A stretch of DNA of 64,000 nucleotides from Psychroserpens burtonensis DSM 12212. Its GTDB lineage: Bacteria > Bacteroidota > Bacteroidia > Flavobacteriales > Flavobacteriaceae. The notes beneath the pieces are model-generated. The model did not search any database and had not been told where the DNA came from. It saw only the letters and a list, made by a program, of their open reading frames with translations. Made by a program: the position numbers and the translations under genes. Where the stretch lies: the NCBI RefSeq assembly GCF_000425305.1, contig NZ_AUDE01000024.1, forward strand, positions 23,986 to 87,985. The letters run 5' to 3'. Shown here in pieces: positions 26,539 to 35,764 of this stretch; the first letter of the stretch is position 1; each line of letters opens with the position of its first letter.

Positions 26539-27339
26539 ATGGGATTATTTAAAAGAAACCCTTTTGGGCACATACTTTTTGTAAAGAAATGGTTGATTAG
26601 AATTTTAGGAGCTCTTACGCACCGCAGGTTTAGAGGGTTTAATGAGCTTCAAATAGAGGGCTCTGAAATCATTAAAAATCTACCCGATAACAATGTTCTT
26701 TTTATATCAAATCACCAGACCTATTTTGCAGATGTAATTTCAATGTTTCATGTATTTAATGCGAGTCTAAGTGATCGTGGAGATTCGATAAAAAATATAG
26801 GTTATCTTTGGAATCCCAAACTAAATATTTATTACGTTGCCGCTAAAGAAACCATGAAATCTGGCTTATTACCAAAGATTTTAGCTTATGTTGGTTCTAT
26901 TAGTATCGAGCGTACATGGCGAGCTGAAGGTCAAAATGTAAATCGTCAGGTTAAAATGAGTGATATTTCTAGCATTGGAAAGGCTTTAGATGACGGTTGG
27001 GTTATAACATTTCCGCAAGGAACTACGACGCCTTTTAAGCCTATTCGTAAAGGTACAGCTCATATTATAAAGAAGTACAAACCAATAGTTGTTCCTATTG
27101 TAATAGACGGGTTTAGACGGTCATTTGATAAAAAAGGATTGCGTGTTAAGAAGAAAAATGTCTATCAATCTTTTGAAATCAAAGAGCCTCTAGAGATTGA
27201 TTACGACAATGAATCCATCGATTCTATTGTAGAAAAAATTGAATATGCTATTGAGCAACATCCGTCATTTTTGAAGGTGATTCCACAAGATGAACTAGAA
27301 GAAAAGGAGCGACTTAATCGAGAGTTACGCGATTGGTAA
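26539..27339 (+). CDS. 1-acyl-sn-glycerol-3-phosphate acyltransferase family protein
   Basis: A 266-residue PlsC-type acyltransferase. Block I reads NHQTYFAD, with five residues between His and Asp rather than the canonical four. Block III is FPQGTTTPF (in place of FPEGTRS), and a C-terminal block reads KPIVVPIVIDGF. It would acylate lysophosphatidate or a related glycerolipid at the inner-membrane face. The Glu-to-Gln change in block III and the altered spacing in block I suggest a divergent substrate. It is monocistronic. Confidence 0.85.
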   Translation: MGLFKRNPFGHILFVKKWLIRILGALTHRRFRGFNELQIEGSEIIKNLPDNNVLFISNHQTYFADVISMFHVFNASLSDRGDSIKNIGYLWNPKLNIYYVAAKETMKSGLLPKILAYVGSISIERTWRAEGQNVNRQVKMSDISSIGKALDDGWVITFPQGTTTPFKPIRKGTAHIIKKYKPIVVPIVIDGFRRSFDKKGLRVKKKNVYQSFEIKEPLEIDYDNESIDSIVEKIEYAIEQHPSFLKVIPQDELEEKERLNRELRDW

Positions 27340-27352
27340 TTGTCTTATTGTT

Positions 27353-27579
27353 TTAAGCAAAAGCATTATATAGTGAACGTCCAATGACTACCAGCAAGAA
27401 TATTAATAATGCAGAAAAAAGAAATATCTCAAAGGTTTTCAAGATTAACCTTGCGCCAGCAACATAACAACTATTCTCGTATTCTCCTTGAAGTATAATA
27501 TGGTTTTTTTGTTGCGATATCTTATCCTTAAATAAAGCCAACCAATAGGGACATATGAAATACGCGCTAGAATTTCCAT
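27353..27579 (-). pseudogene. Small membrane-protein gene frameshifted at an A7 run
   Basis: From ATG 27579 one frame gives MEILARISYVPIGWLYLRIR and reaches a run of seven A (27504-27510 on the plus strand). In the next frame the continuation GEYENSCYVAGARLILKTF, a membrane helix and NAFA give a sensible end at 27353. Total length is 227 nt, one short of 228, so the intact protein would be about 75 residues with two membrane segments. It is the last gene of the ECF sigma operon. Whether the shift is real decay or an assembly error is open. Confidence 0.65.
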
Positions 27580-27580
27580 T

Positions 27581-27685
27581 TTAGCTTAGTATTAGCTCGT
27601 CTTTAGAACCTGCTTTCTTTATACCTAGACAATTTACTTTGTAACAGCTTTCGTGATCTTCAATATGGAGTTTTATCTGTTTCAT
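27581..27685 (-). CDS. Small 34-residue protein in the ECF sigma operon
   Basis: ATG at 27685 lies 2 bp after the stop of the membrane protein gene (27688), and the TAA (27581-27583) is one base before the ATG of the next small gene. This tight packing argues for a translated, coupled small gene: MKQIKLHIEDHESCYKVNC then GIKKAGSKDE. It is soluble, with two Cys, and its function is unknown. Being so short, it could still be a chance frame. Confidence 0.45.
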   Translation of the reverse strand: MKQIKLHIEDHESCYKVNCLGIKKAGSKDELILS

Positions 27686-27687
27686 TA

Positions 27688-28326
27688 TTACACTTCCAAC
27701 TTCTTAAGCTCCTCGTAATTACTGTTAAGTCGTTTCAATAAAATGCCATAGATAAGACGATAGAACAACCAAAATACGAGTAAGAAAAAAGCAATAAATA
27801 GCATCATGACAACAGTTACAATAAACATTTGCTTACTAGAATATTGAGCAAATTGTTCAGTTACTTCTGGATTGTAATTAATAGTGTAATATAAACCAAT
27901 TGATAGTGATAAAAACCCCATAACGAGATTGTAAATCACATAATACTTTATTACTTTTCTAGTCTTCAGAATATTTTCCATTAGTTTTTTTGCACTATCT
28001 GTAACAGAAATAGACTTGTAGGATTTAAAAAGTAGATATACAAAGACAAGTATGACAAGAATGCTAAAGATGGTGATCCCAATTAGTAAAGTAACATTGC
28101 CAAACATGGCAACCAATTCTTCACGGTAATCTTCTGAAGCAAACAAAGGATAAATATTAGCAACAAGCCAAAATAGAAGCTCTGCGATGCTTATATAAAA
28201 TAGCGTTTTTACAATCGATGACGATTTTTTATGCAGCATGGGGTAGATATCCTTACCCAGTAGTTGTTGATTAACTTGCGTTGTGTTGGCTTGCCAATCT
28301 TTTTTTAATAAGTCTAACTCATCCAT
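27688..28326 (-). CDS. Four-TM membrane protein paired with ECF sigma factor
   Basis: A 212-residue protein with a cytoplasmic N-terminus of about 40 residues (DELDLLKKDWQANTT) and four hydrophobic helices (about 42-62, 76-98, 126-146, 166-192). It begins 4 bp after the sigma factor gene stop, the usual place for an anti-sigma or sensor gene. No known anti-sigma motif is visible, so a regulatory role is inferred from context. Confidence 0.75.
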   Translation of the reverse strand: MDELDLLKKDWQANTTQVNQQLLGKDIYPMLHKKSSSIVKTLFYISIAELLFWLVANIYPLFASEDYREELVAMFGNVTLLIGITIFSILVILVFVYLLFKSYKSISVTDSAKKLMENILKTRKVIKYYVIYNLVMGFLSLSIGLYYTINYNPEVTEQFAQYSSKQMFIVTVVMMLFIAFFLLVFWLFYRLIYGILLKRLNSNYEELKKLEV

Positions 28327-28330
28327 AATA

Positions 28331-28825
28331 TCACGGATTTAATATTGTTCTTAATTTTTTCTTCACCCTATTCATTTTTACACGAGCATTAACTTCGCTA
28401 ATACCTAGGGTTTCACTTATTTCTTTATAATTTTTATCTTCTAAATACAATAGTACTAATGCTTTTTCAATATCATTTAATTGGTGTACTGCTTCGTATA
28501 ATAATTTTAGTTGCTGCTCTTCGGTATCGTCATATTCTACAGATTTTATTTTAAAAGATACAGTTTCAAACTCTTGCGTTTTGATGGTACGCTTTGATTT
28601 TCGATATAGTGTAATTGCGGTATTTAATCCTACCCGATACATCCAAGTACTAAACTTCGCATCGCCTCGAAATTTTGGATATGCTTTCCATAACTGTATC
28701 GTTATCTCTTGAAACAAATCATTGTGAGCATCTTGATTATTGGTATATAATCTACATACTTTATGCACAATGTTCTGATGTTTCTCAAGTAATTCTACAA
28801 AACTATGTTCGAGTTCTTTATTCAA
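28331..28825 (-). CDS. RNA polymerase sigma-70 factor, ECF family
   Basis: A 164-residue ECF sigma factor. Region 2 contains NDLFQEITIQLWKAY and AKFSTWMYRVGLNTA (about 36-75). Region 4 contains LNDIEKALVLLYLEDKNYKEISE and an HTH with GISEVNARVKMNRVKKKLR (about 117-160). It directs polymerase to stress-type promoters. It is the first gene of an operon with a membrane protein and two tiny genes. A TATTTTTG-like promoter element lies at 28894-28901 on the minus strand. Confidence 0.93.
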   Translation of the reverse strand: MNKELEHSFVELLEKHQNIVHKVCRLYTNNQDAHNDLFQEITIQLWKAYPKFRGDAKFSTWMYRVGLNTAITLYRKSKRTIKTQEFETVSFKIKSVEYDDTEEQQLKLLYEAVHQLNDIEKALVLLYLEDKNYKEISETLGISEVNARVKMNRVKKKLRTILNP

Positions 28826-28923
28826 ATTTGATTAGTTAGTTACTTATAAGTAGTATTAAAATTTAAAATGTTACATTTCATTCAACATTAAATCAAAAAT
28901 AAGATTTTAACTGGCATAAATTG

Positions 28924-28931
28924 TATCTTTG
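28924..28931 (+). promoter_or_regulatory. Putative -7 element TATCTTTG of the NDH-2 gene
   Basis: TATCTTTG, matching the Bacteroidota TAnnTTTG element, is 29 bp upstream of the NDH-2 start codon. No clear TTG is at the right distance upstream, so the assignment rests on this element alone. Confidence 0.45.
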
Positions 28932-28959
28932 GACATGACCTATTAAGTCGCTTTTTTAT

Positions 28960-30231
28960 ATGAATATTCCTGAATCAAAGTTCCCCAGAATTGTAATAAT
29001 AGGTGGTGGTTTCGCCGGCGTAAATTTAGTAAAGTCATTAGCGAAAAAAGAGGTGCAGGTCGTTCTTTTGGACAAGCATAACTATCATACGTTTCAGCCA
29101 TTATTATACCAAGTATCTAGTTCAGGATTAGAACCCGACTCTATTGCATATCCGCTGAGAAAAATCATTAAAAAAAATAGCAATACATTTTTTAGACTTG
29201 CTGAAGTAGAAAATGTGAATGCAAAAAAAAATGAAATTAATACAAGTATTGGAACGCTTACATATGATTATTTAGTTATCGCTACTGGAACTAAAACTAA
29301 TTATTTTGGTAATAAAACAATCGAAGCTAATAGCATGCCAATGAAAAGCATACCTCAGGCGCTCAATATTAGAAGTTTGATTCTCCAAAATTTTGAAAAA
29401 GCAGCTGTTACGAGCTCTATAAAAGACCGCCAAGCCTATTTGAATTTTGTTATTGTTGGAGGAGGTCCAACAGGAGTCGAACTGGCAGGAGCAATAGCCG
29501 AACTTAAAAATCATATTCTCCCAAGAGATTATCGTGACTTAGATAGTAGTATTATGCAAATTCATTTATTAGAAGGAACAGATAGAGTGCTGCCGTCAAT
29601 GAGTGCTACTGCTTCAAAGAAATCAGAGGGGTTTCTAAAAAGGTTAGGTGTTCGTGTGCACACGAATGTGTTTGTGAAAGATTATGATGGAAAACTGGTA
29701 ACCACTAATTCTGATTTAAAATTACAGACTGAAACTTTAATTTGGGCGGCAGGAGTCACAGGTTCTTTGGTGCATGGACTTAAAGCGGAGTCCATGTTAG
29801 AAAAAGCAAATCGATATGTAGTGAATCGCTTTAATCAAATTGAGGGCTACGATACTATTTTTGCTTTAGGCGATATCGCTTCTATGAGCACATTAGATTA
29901 CCCTAATGGCCACCCACAAGTCGCTCAGCCTGCAATTCAGCAAGGTAAACTTCTTGCAAAAAATATAATGCGAATTATTAACAAGCAATCACCAAAACCT
30001 TTTGTCTATAACGATAAAGGCTCTATGGCAACAATTGGTCGTAATAAAGCTGTGGTAGATTTAAAACACTATAAATTTGGAGGATTCTTTGCTTGGTTTA
30101 TTTGGATGTTTATTCATTTAATATCACTTGTAGGTTTTCGAAACCGCGTTATTGTGTTCTTTAATTGGACGTATAACTATATTAATTTTGATAAAGCGGC
30201 ACGACTTATTATTAGGCCTTATAAGAAGTAG
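28960..30231 (+). CDS. ndh: Type II NADH dehydrogenase (NAD(P)/FAD-dependent oxidoreductase)
   Basis: A 423-residue flavoprotein. The FAD-binding dinucleotide fold GGGFAG is at 15-20. The NAD-binding GGGPTGVELAG motif lies near 168, and the second FAD motif is FALGDIAS near 305. A hydrophobic C-terminal amphipathic region of about 50 residues (GGFFAWFIWMFIHLI) anchors it to the membrane, as in NDH-2. It would pass electrons from NADH to menaquinone without pumping protons. Assignment to ndh is by family. Confidence 0.9.
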   Translation: MNIPESKFPRIVIIGGGFAGVNLVKSLAKKEVQVVLLDKHNYHTFQPLLYQVSSSGLEPDSIAYPLRKIIKKNSNTFFRLAEVENVNAKKNEINTSIGTLTYDYLVIATGTKTNYFGNKTIEANSMPMKSIPQALNIRSLILQNFEKAAVTSSIKDRQAYLNFVIVGGGPTGVELAGAIAELKNHILPRDYRDLDSSIMQIHLLEGTDRVLPSMSATASKKSEGFLKRLGVRVHTNVFVKDYDGKLVTTNSDLKLQTETLIWAAGVTGSLVHGLKAESMLEKANRYVVNRFNQIEGYDTIFALGDIASMSTLDYPNGHPQVAQPAIQQGKLLAKNIMRIINKQSPKPFVYNDKGSMATIGRNKAVVDLKHYKFGGFFAWFIWMFIHLISLVGFRNRVIVFFNWTYNYINFDKAARLIIRPYKK

Positions 30232-30367
30232 ATGTTTTGAGCTTTCCTTGGAGCAGGCTTTTTTCTAAACTCCGTTTAAGCTCTACACGACAGCTTTTAT
30301 AAACTTTAACGACGCACAGTAGCCACAAAAAGAGGTTCTGCCCATCCTTGTCTGTAGGAAGTCAGGT

Positions 30368-31048
30368 TTAACCTGAGGCTTTGGCTAATTTCAAAAGTCC
30401 TATAATGATTAAATATTGAGCTAAAGCATAAGTAAATATGATACTTATATTTGAATAGGCTAGTGGCTCATGAAATTTATTTAGTGCCAATATACTATCA
30501 GAAATCATGAAAAATAAGGCGCCCAAGAGTACCAATATATAACTCAGTCTTGGCGCATTTCCTTGTCGCAAAAAAGCAGATGTTGACATGCTTAAAATAA
30601 CGAGCATATAAATTATTACAGGTATAAACATCTCATGTAAACCTTCATTTAATAGATAAAACAAGCCCAAAGCATACAGTATTAAAAGCATCATAAAACC
30701 AAATGGATTTAAGGTTTTGTTTCTATGCTTTAAGAATGCGATGACATACATCACATGTGCTATTAGAAAAGCAACCAAACCAAATAAGAAGTATGTTGGT
30801 GAAGACTCTACAAACATGAGAAGGACATCTCCAACTAGTGAAAATAATAAAGCAGCGGTTGTAATTAATCTCAAGTTTTTATTGAGCGTTTTACTATGCA
30901 TCCAAAAGAAAATTAACAAGGATATTACGATTGCGGGTTTAAAACCATAATGAAAGGATGCGAAATCTTCTGAAGACTCTGTAATTAATTCTGCAAGGAC
31001 AATGAAGCCGTAAATAATGCTGAATTTTTTTTCTGAAAATGTAAGCAT
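30368..31048 (-). CDS. YhhN-like lysoplasmalogenase family membrane protein
   Basis: A 226-residue protein of about eight membrane helices. FSLVGDVLLMF (about 68-78), LVAFLIAHVMYVIAF and GALFFMISDSILALNKF carry the conserved Asp and His of the YhhN/TMEM86 family. These integral enzymes cleave vinyl-ether lysophospholipids; in bacteria the substrate is uncertain. It is convergent with the NDH-2 gene, and no hairpin was seen in the 136-bp gap. Confidence 0.9.
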   Translation of the reverse strand: MLTFSEKKFSIIYGFIVLAELITESSEDFASFHYGFKPAIVISLLIFFWMHSKTLNKNLRLITTAALLFSLVGDVLLMFVESSPTYFLFGLVAFLIAHVMYVIAFLKHRNKTLNPFGFMMLLILYALGLFYLLNEGLHEMFIPVIIYMLVILSMSTSAFLRQGNAPRLSYILVLLGALFFMISDSILALNKFHEPLAYSNISIIFTYALAQYLIIIGLLKLAKASG

Positions 31049-31205
31049 ACATTATTGAATTTCTCAAAAATATGCAATTCGGTATTGATTTTTGACAATT
31101 GAGTCATATAGAATTTTATTAGTTGCGATTGTTATTCATTTTTGACCTATCAATTAACACTGAAAATAGTTCAGTACAAGAAACGAATAGTTAAAATAAT
31201 CAACC

Positions 31206-33359
31206 ATGAGTAAATTAATCACTCTTATCGCAATCTTCATCTCATCAATGACATATGCACAAACCATTATTAAAGGAAAAGTGATAGACACCAAAAATCT
31301 AGCCGTTTTTGGAGCCAATGTCTACCTAGATGGCACTTATGACGGAGCTACAACAGACGAGAACGGAAACTTTAAGTTTACTACGCAAGAAACGGGAACA
31401 CAACGCTTAATCATTTCGTTTTTATCATACGAAACAAAGACCATGATAAGAGATGTGTCAACCTTTAAAGATGTTAAAATTGTATTGCAAGAGGATATGG
31501 AGTATTTGGATGCCGTTATCATTTCGGCAGGAACTTTTGAGGCTAGTGATAATAGCAAAGTTTCGGTTTTAAAACCATTAGATGTCGTAACAACAGCAAG
31601 TGCATTAGGTGATTTTGTTGGAGCCTTACAAACATTGCCTGGAACATCTACTGTGGCAGAGGATGGTAGACTGTTTGTGAGAGGAGGAGATGCCGATGAA
31701 ACTCAAATTTTTATTGATGGTATTCGTGTGTTTACTCCCTATTCTCCGGTTCCAAATAATATTCCAACACGCGGTCGTTACTCGCCTTTTCTGTTCAATG
31801 GGATTACATTTTCAACAGGTGGTTACTCTGCAGAGTATGGTAATGCACTCTCTAGCGTACTATTATTAAATACCGTTGATGAGCCAGATCAAGAAAAAAC
31901 TGAAATTGGGATTATGACCGTTGGAGCTAGTCTTGGTCGTACCGAGAAATGGGATAAAACATCAGTGAGTGTTAAAGCGTCTTACACTAATTTAGGACCT
32001 TATGTTGCCTTGTTTCCAGATCGTAACGAGTGGAAAAAACCCTATCAAGGTGCTCAAGGTGAAGCGGTCTTTCGGCAGAGGTTTAATAACGGAATCCTAA
32101 AGTTCTACGCAGCTTTTGACACGGCTAGTTTCGATGTAATACAAGAAGATATTAATACTCCCGACGGTGTGAGATTCAAACTCAATAATAGAAACTTTTA
32201 TGGGAACACCTCATATCAAGGTATTTTGGGTAAAGGTTGGTCCATAAACACAGGATTGAGTTATACTATTGCTAAGACAGATTTCTCATTTATTGATAAT
32301 GATATTAGTGATACTGAAAATTCTGCTCATGTAAAATTGAAATTTAAAAAACGATTCAACAGCAGGTTTAAATTGTATTTTGGAGTAGAGCATTTTACAA
32401 CTAAGTTTGATGAGCATTTTTCTTCGGAAATCGTCTCACCCGTAAGCTATGGCTTTAATAGTAATAACTCTGCACTTTTTGTCGAGTCAGATATCATATT
32501 TAGTAAAAAATTCGCGGCAAAAGTAGGAGTAAGAGTAGATAGATATGAGCTGTCTGATGAGTTTCAAGTGGCGCCAAGAGTATCATTTGCTTATAAAACA
32601 TCTAAAAATGGACAGTTATCAATGGCTTACGGAAGTTTCTACCAAAATGCAAATAGTAGTGCTTTGAAGTTTGAACAAGATGTAAAATCACAAAGCACAA
32701 AGCACTACATTATGAACTATCAATTTGTAAACGACGGACGCTTATTTCGTGCAGAACTCTACAGAAAAGAGTATGATAACTTAGTGAAATTTGATACCGC
32801 TTTTGAAAGTTTTGAAAGTAATTATGATAATTCTGGATCTGGTTTTGCACAAGGTTTAGACATTTTTTGGAGAGATAATAAGAGCATCAAAAATGTAGAT
32901 TATTGGTTGAGCTATTCGTATTTAGATACAGAACGTGATTACCGCAATTTCCCTACTAAAGCACAGCCTAACTTTGCGAACACGCATAACTTCTCTGCTG
33001 TGGCTAAGTACTGGATTGAAGATTGGAAAAGTCAAGTAGGTTTTAGTTATACGTATGCCTCTGGACGACCGTTTACAAATCCAAATACTGAGAATTTCTT
33101 AGGAGATATGACAAAGAGTTTTAATAGTGTTAGCCTTAATTGGGCATATTTAATCTCACCACAAAAGATTCTATACCTTTCTGTAAACAATGCTTTAGGG
33201 TTTAAAAATATCAACGGATATCAATATGCAAATACACCAGATATCAATGGTGATTTCGCAAGACGCTCTTTAAAACCAGCAGCAGATCAATTCTTCTTTA
33301 TCGGTTTCTTTTGGACGATTAGTGAAGATGGCAGTGATAACCAGTTAAATGATCTTTAA
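31206..33359 (+). CDS. TonB-dependent receptor with CarboxypepD_reg-like N-terminus
   Basis: A 717-residue outer-membrane protein. It has a signal peptide (TYAQ, about residue 19), then a carboxypeptidase-regulatory-like domain (IKGKVIDTKNLAVFGANVY, about 22-100). The plug domain follows (LPGTSTVAEDGRLFVRGGD, about 140-160, with IFIDGIRV), then a long beta-barrel. At about 700 residues it is shorter than SusC proteins, and no SusD follows, so iron-chelate or small-ligand import is more likely than glycan import. A tonB gene follows 92 bp downstream. Confidence 0.93.
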   Translation: MSKLITLIAIFISSMTYAQTIIKGKVIDTKNLAVFGANVYLDGTYDGATTDENGNFKFTTQETGTQRLIISFLSYETKTMIRDVSTFKDVKIVLQEDMEYLDAVIISAGTFEASDNSKVSVLKPLDVVTTASALGDFVGALQTLPGTSTVAEDGRLFVRGGDADETQIFIDGIRVFTPYSPVPNNIPTRGRYSPFLFNGITFSTGGYSAEYGNALSSVLLLNTVDEPDQEKTEIGIMTVGASLGRTEKWDKTSVSVKASYTNLGPYVALFPDRNEWKKPYQGAQGEAVFRQRFNNGILKFYAAFDTASFDVIQEDINTPDGVRFKLNNRNFYGNTSYQGILGKGWSINTGLSYTIAKTDFSFIDNDISDTENSAHVKLKFKKRFNSRFKLYFGVEHFTTKFDEHFSSEIVSPVSYGFNSNNSALFVESDIIFSKKFAAKVGVRVDRYELSDEFQVAPRVSFAYKTSKNGQLSMAYGSFYQNANSSALKFEQDVKSQSTKHYIMNYQFVNDGRLFRAELYRKEYDNLVKFDTAFESFESNYDNSGSGFAQGLDIFWRDNKSIKNVDYWLSYSYLDTERDYRNFPTKAQPNFANTHNFSAVAKYWIEDWKSQVGFSYTYASGRPFTNPNTENFLGDMTKSFNSVSLNWAYLISPQKILYLSVNNALGFKNINGYQYANTPDINGDFARRSLKPAADQFFFIGFFWTISEDGSDNQLNDL

Positions 33360-33451
33360 TATATTGTCATTAGAGGTGCCCAATATGATAATTGTCATTT
33401 TTTTTTAGTCTGTTACAGAGTAACTTAGAGTTAATAAAAAAGCTCAAAGTT

Positions 33452-34174
33452 ATGGAAGTCAAGAAAAACCCAGAGGTCAATGTGAGTAGAAATAGTAGTC
33501 TGTATTTTGCTATTGGTTTAAACCTAATGTTATTATCAACCTATTTGATATTAGAGTATAAATCCTATAAAAAAGAGGATGTCATTGTAGAGGCTCTTGA
33601 TCTTGATGATTATATCGATGAAGATATAGAAATCATAAATCTAAGTGCACCGCCACCGCCACCTACTCTAGCCGTCGTTCCTGAAGATATTAAAGTTATT
33701 GAAGATATTGTTGATATTCAAGAAACTATTATTGAAAGCAGTGAAATGAATCAAACAGATATTATCGCTGAGATAGTGAGAGTTGAAGATGTAGAAGTTG
33801 AAGAGGTCGAAGAAGATATTGAAGTGCCTTTTTCAGTTATCGAAAATATTCCAGTATTTCCAGGTTGTGAAAATAGGGCAAAAGCAGAGCAAAGAAAATG
33901 TTTCGAAAACGCTATAAAAGCTCATGTTAGAAAAAATTTTAAATATCCAGATGCAGCTTTAGAGTTGGGGATATATGGTAAGGTATATGTGCTATTCATT
34001 ATAGATAATACTGGATATGTAGCCAAGGTTAAGAGCAGAGGTCCAGATAAAATATTAGAAAAAGAAGCGGAGCGTATTATAAGCTCCTTACCAAAAATGA
34101 TACCCGGTAAACAACGTGGTATAGCTGTAAGTGTACCTTATAGTATTCCTATTAGTTTTGTGCTAAACGAGTAA
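33452..34174 (+). CDS. TonB-family energy transducer
   Basis: A 240-residue protein, taking ATG at 33452 (MEVKKNPEVNVS). It has an N-terminal membrane helix (about 15-37), an Asp/Glu-rich linker with a short proline run SAPPPPPTLAV (about 64-74), and a C-terminal TonB domain with KAHVRKNFKYPDAALELG and GKVYVLFIIDNTGYV. The linker is unusually acidic rather than Pro-Lys rich. It couples proton motive force to the receptor encoded just upstream. Confidence 0.9.
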   Translation: MEVKKNPEVNVSRNSSLYFAIGLNLMLLSTYLILEYKSYKKEDVIVEALDLDDYIDEDIEIINLSAPPPPPTLAVVPEDIKVIEDIVDIQETIIESSEMNQTDIIAEIVRVEDVEVEEVEEDIEVPFSVIENIPVFPGCENRAKAEQRKCFENAIKAHVRKNFKYPDAALELGIYGKVYVLFIIDNTGYVAKVKSRGPDKILEKEAERIISSLPKMIPGKQRGIAVSVPYSIPISFVLNE

Positions 34175-34175
34175 G

Positions 34176-34210
34176 AATTTCTTTTTTAAATTAAAAAGAG
34201 ATTGTTTTTT
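34176..34210 (+). terminator. Terminator after the tonB gene
   Basis: AATTTCTTTTT and AAAAAGAGATT (with G-U pairs) form a weak stem, followed by a run of six T. It lies 2 bp downstream of the tonB stop. Confidence 0.5.
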
Positions 34211-34265
34211 AATGAAATAAATAGCTCTAAAACTAGTGTAGATGATAGGTGGTATTTTGTTTTCG

Positions 34266-35015
34266 TTATTGTTTAAGTTGTATTATTTCAATTATGGTTT
34301 CTGATTTTGCTTTTATATTTTCATATGCTGAGATATGAGAACTTGACATAAAAGACATGATAACTAAACCGTTTTTATACTCTCTACTGTCTAATAAACC
34401 ATTAAAACTATCTAAGGTTATGTTCTGTTCTTCAACGGTTTTTGTTTTTATAAATACGGGGAATAGCTGGTCTATATCTAAATGTTTGGATGCAGGTTTT
34501 GAAATGTACTCTCTGTAGTCAAATGTTTCATGAGCTATGTTTAATGTGTTTTTTTTATAAAGTTCTTCTAATTCGAGTAAAAGCAATTTTATAGAATCAT
34601 TTGAGATGAGATTAAGGTTTCCAGAATTTGATAGCTCTAAAAAGGTAGTATTGTTTGGTGAGAAATTTTCTTCCATTAATGTATTGACAACATTTTTTGT
34701 TAATTCAGTTAAGCTGTTAGTAGCCGTACCATTGATTTGTTGTATCAATCTTTGGTCACCACGCAGTCTGTTTTTTCTAAATTCAATTAAGAAATCCAAT
34801 CTTAATAAATCTTTCTTTAAGTCAAGAACTATATTCGCTTGATACTTTGTCTCTCGTACATCCTCTGTTCTCTCTATATTCCAGTTATTTACTTGTAGCG
34901 CCAAAAGAATTCCAATCATTACTAAAATTATTTCTCCTAATGCATACTTCAAATACTTTCCAGTTTTGCCTTCTGTAAGTGCGTTTTGACGAATTTTTCT
35001 AAAAATTTTTATCAT
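34266..35015 (-). CDS. DUF6090 family membrane protein
   Basis: A 249-residue protein, with ATG at 35015 (MIKIFRKIRQNAL). The start fits the family pattern RQNALTEGKTGKYLKYALGEIILVMIGILLALQVNNWN, with one membrane helix at about 27-45, and matches DUF6090. A largely helical extracytoplasmic C-terminal part contains ELSNSGNLNLISNDSIK. The function of the family is unknown. It is convergent with tonB. Confidence 0.88.
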   Translation of the reverse strand: MIKIFRKIRQNALTEGKTGKYLKYALGEIILVMIGILLALQVNNWNIERTEDVRETKYQANIVLDLKKDLLRLDFLIEFRKNRLRGDQRLIQQINGTATNSLTELTKNVVNTLMEENFSPNNTTFLELSNSGNLNLISNDSIKLLLLELEELYKKNTLNIAHETFDYREYISKPASKHLDIDQLFPVFIKTKTVEEQNITLDSFNGLLDSREYKNGLVIMSFMSSSHISAYENIKAKSETIIEIIQLKQ

Positions 35016-35089
35016 ATGTGTTTTCCGAGAAAGCTTAAATCTTATAGGTTGGTCATGAATAAGCACTGCCTAATATGTCTATTAGTTGT

Positions 35090-35192
35090 ACTATCTAGCA
35101 GCTAAAGTAGTAAAAGAAAACGAGCCAGAGAGAAATCTCTAGGATTTTGAGAGCACACACAACATTAGCAATGAATTTTACTTAGTGTTGCC
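35090..35192. repeat. Dispersed intergenic repeat, copy C
   Basis: The core GTAGTAAAAGAAAA, GAGCCAGAG and GGATTTTGAGAGCACACA aligns with copy A at 5283-5345. A weak hairpin CAACATTAG/CTTAGTGTTG follows at about 35161-35190. It lies between the DUF6090 start and the VOC gene stop. Confidence 0.5.
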
Positions 35193-35201
35193 AACCGATT
35201 T

Positions 35202-35714
35202 TTATTTTGAATAAGCACCTGAAGAATACGTCAATTCATAACTATGCGTATAGATTTCAAAAACAATACCGAATGGGTCTTCAACATAGCACATTTTGAA
35301 TGGTTTGTCATTTGGGTAGTATGCTCTAATGGGCATTCTTTGCTTTCCCCCATAAGCTACAATTTTATCAATGAGTTCCTCAATATTTGGGTCTTGTAAA
35401 CAAAAATGAAAGAGACCAGTATTAAAAGGACTAAATTCAGGTGCTTCTTTAATTCCATTCGGAAAGGAAAATAATTCAATTCCAATGCCATCTGAAGTTG
35501 CTAAATGAGCAATCTCAAATTCAGTCCAATCGTTTCCAAAAACGTCAATGCACATTTTACCAATAGCGGTCTCCTTTTCCTTTTTGACTTTTGATGGTTC
35601 CATAATTACGTACCAACCCATTACTTCTGAATAGAATTTTAGGGCTTCTTTTATATCTGGAACTGTTAGTCCAATATGTGAAAATGATTTAGGATAATTT
35701 TTAGTCGTTGACAT
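35202..35714 (-). CDS. VOC (glyoxalase/bleomycin-resistance) superfamily protein
   Basis: A 170-residue cytoplasmic protein with two beta-alpha-beta-beta-beta halves. The first is FSHIGLTVPDIKEALKFYSE and the second FHFCLQDPNIEELIDK, with a terminal FGIVFEIYTHS that carries a metal-ligand Glu. Residues His16, His~111 and Glu~155 are candidate metal ligands. The substrate is unknown; the divergent HxlR regulator suggests response to a reactive or aromatic compound. A good promoter lies upstream. Confidence 0.88.
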   Translation of the reverse strand: MSTTKNYPKSFSHIGLTVPDIKEALKFYSEVMGWYVIMEPSKVKKEKETAIGKMCIDVFGNDWTEFEIAHLATSDGIGIELFSFPNGIKEAPEFSPFNTGLFHFCLQDPNIEELIDKIVAYGGKQRMPIRAYYPNDKPFKMCYVEDPFGIVFEIYTHSYELTYSSGAYSK

Positions 35715-35732
35715 ACGTTATAATTTAGATTG

Positions 35733-35763
35733 CAAAATTAGTTTATATTTGTATTATAAGCAA
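35733..35763 (-). promoter_or_regulatory. Promoter of the VOC gene (TTG-N20-TAATTTTG, minus strand)
   Basis: On the minus strand TAATTTTG (35740-35733) is preceded by TTG (35763-35761) with 20 bases between, a good fit to the Bacteroidota promoter. It ends 18 bp before the VOC start codon. Confidence 0.6.
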
Positions 35764-35764
35764 T

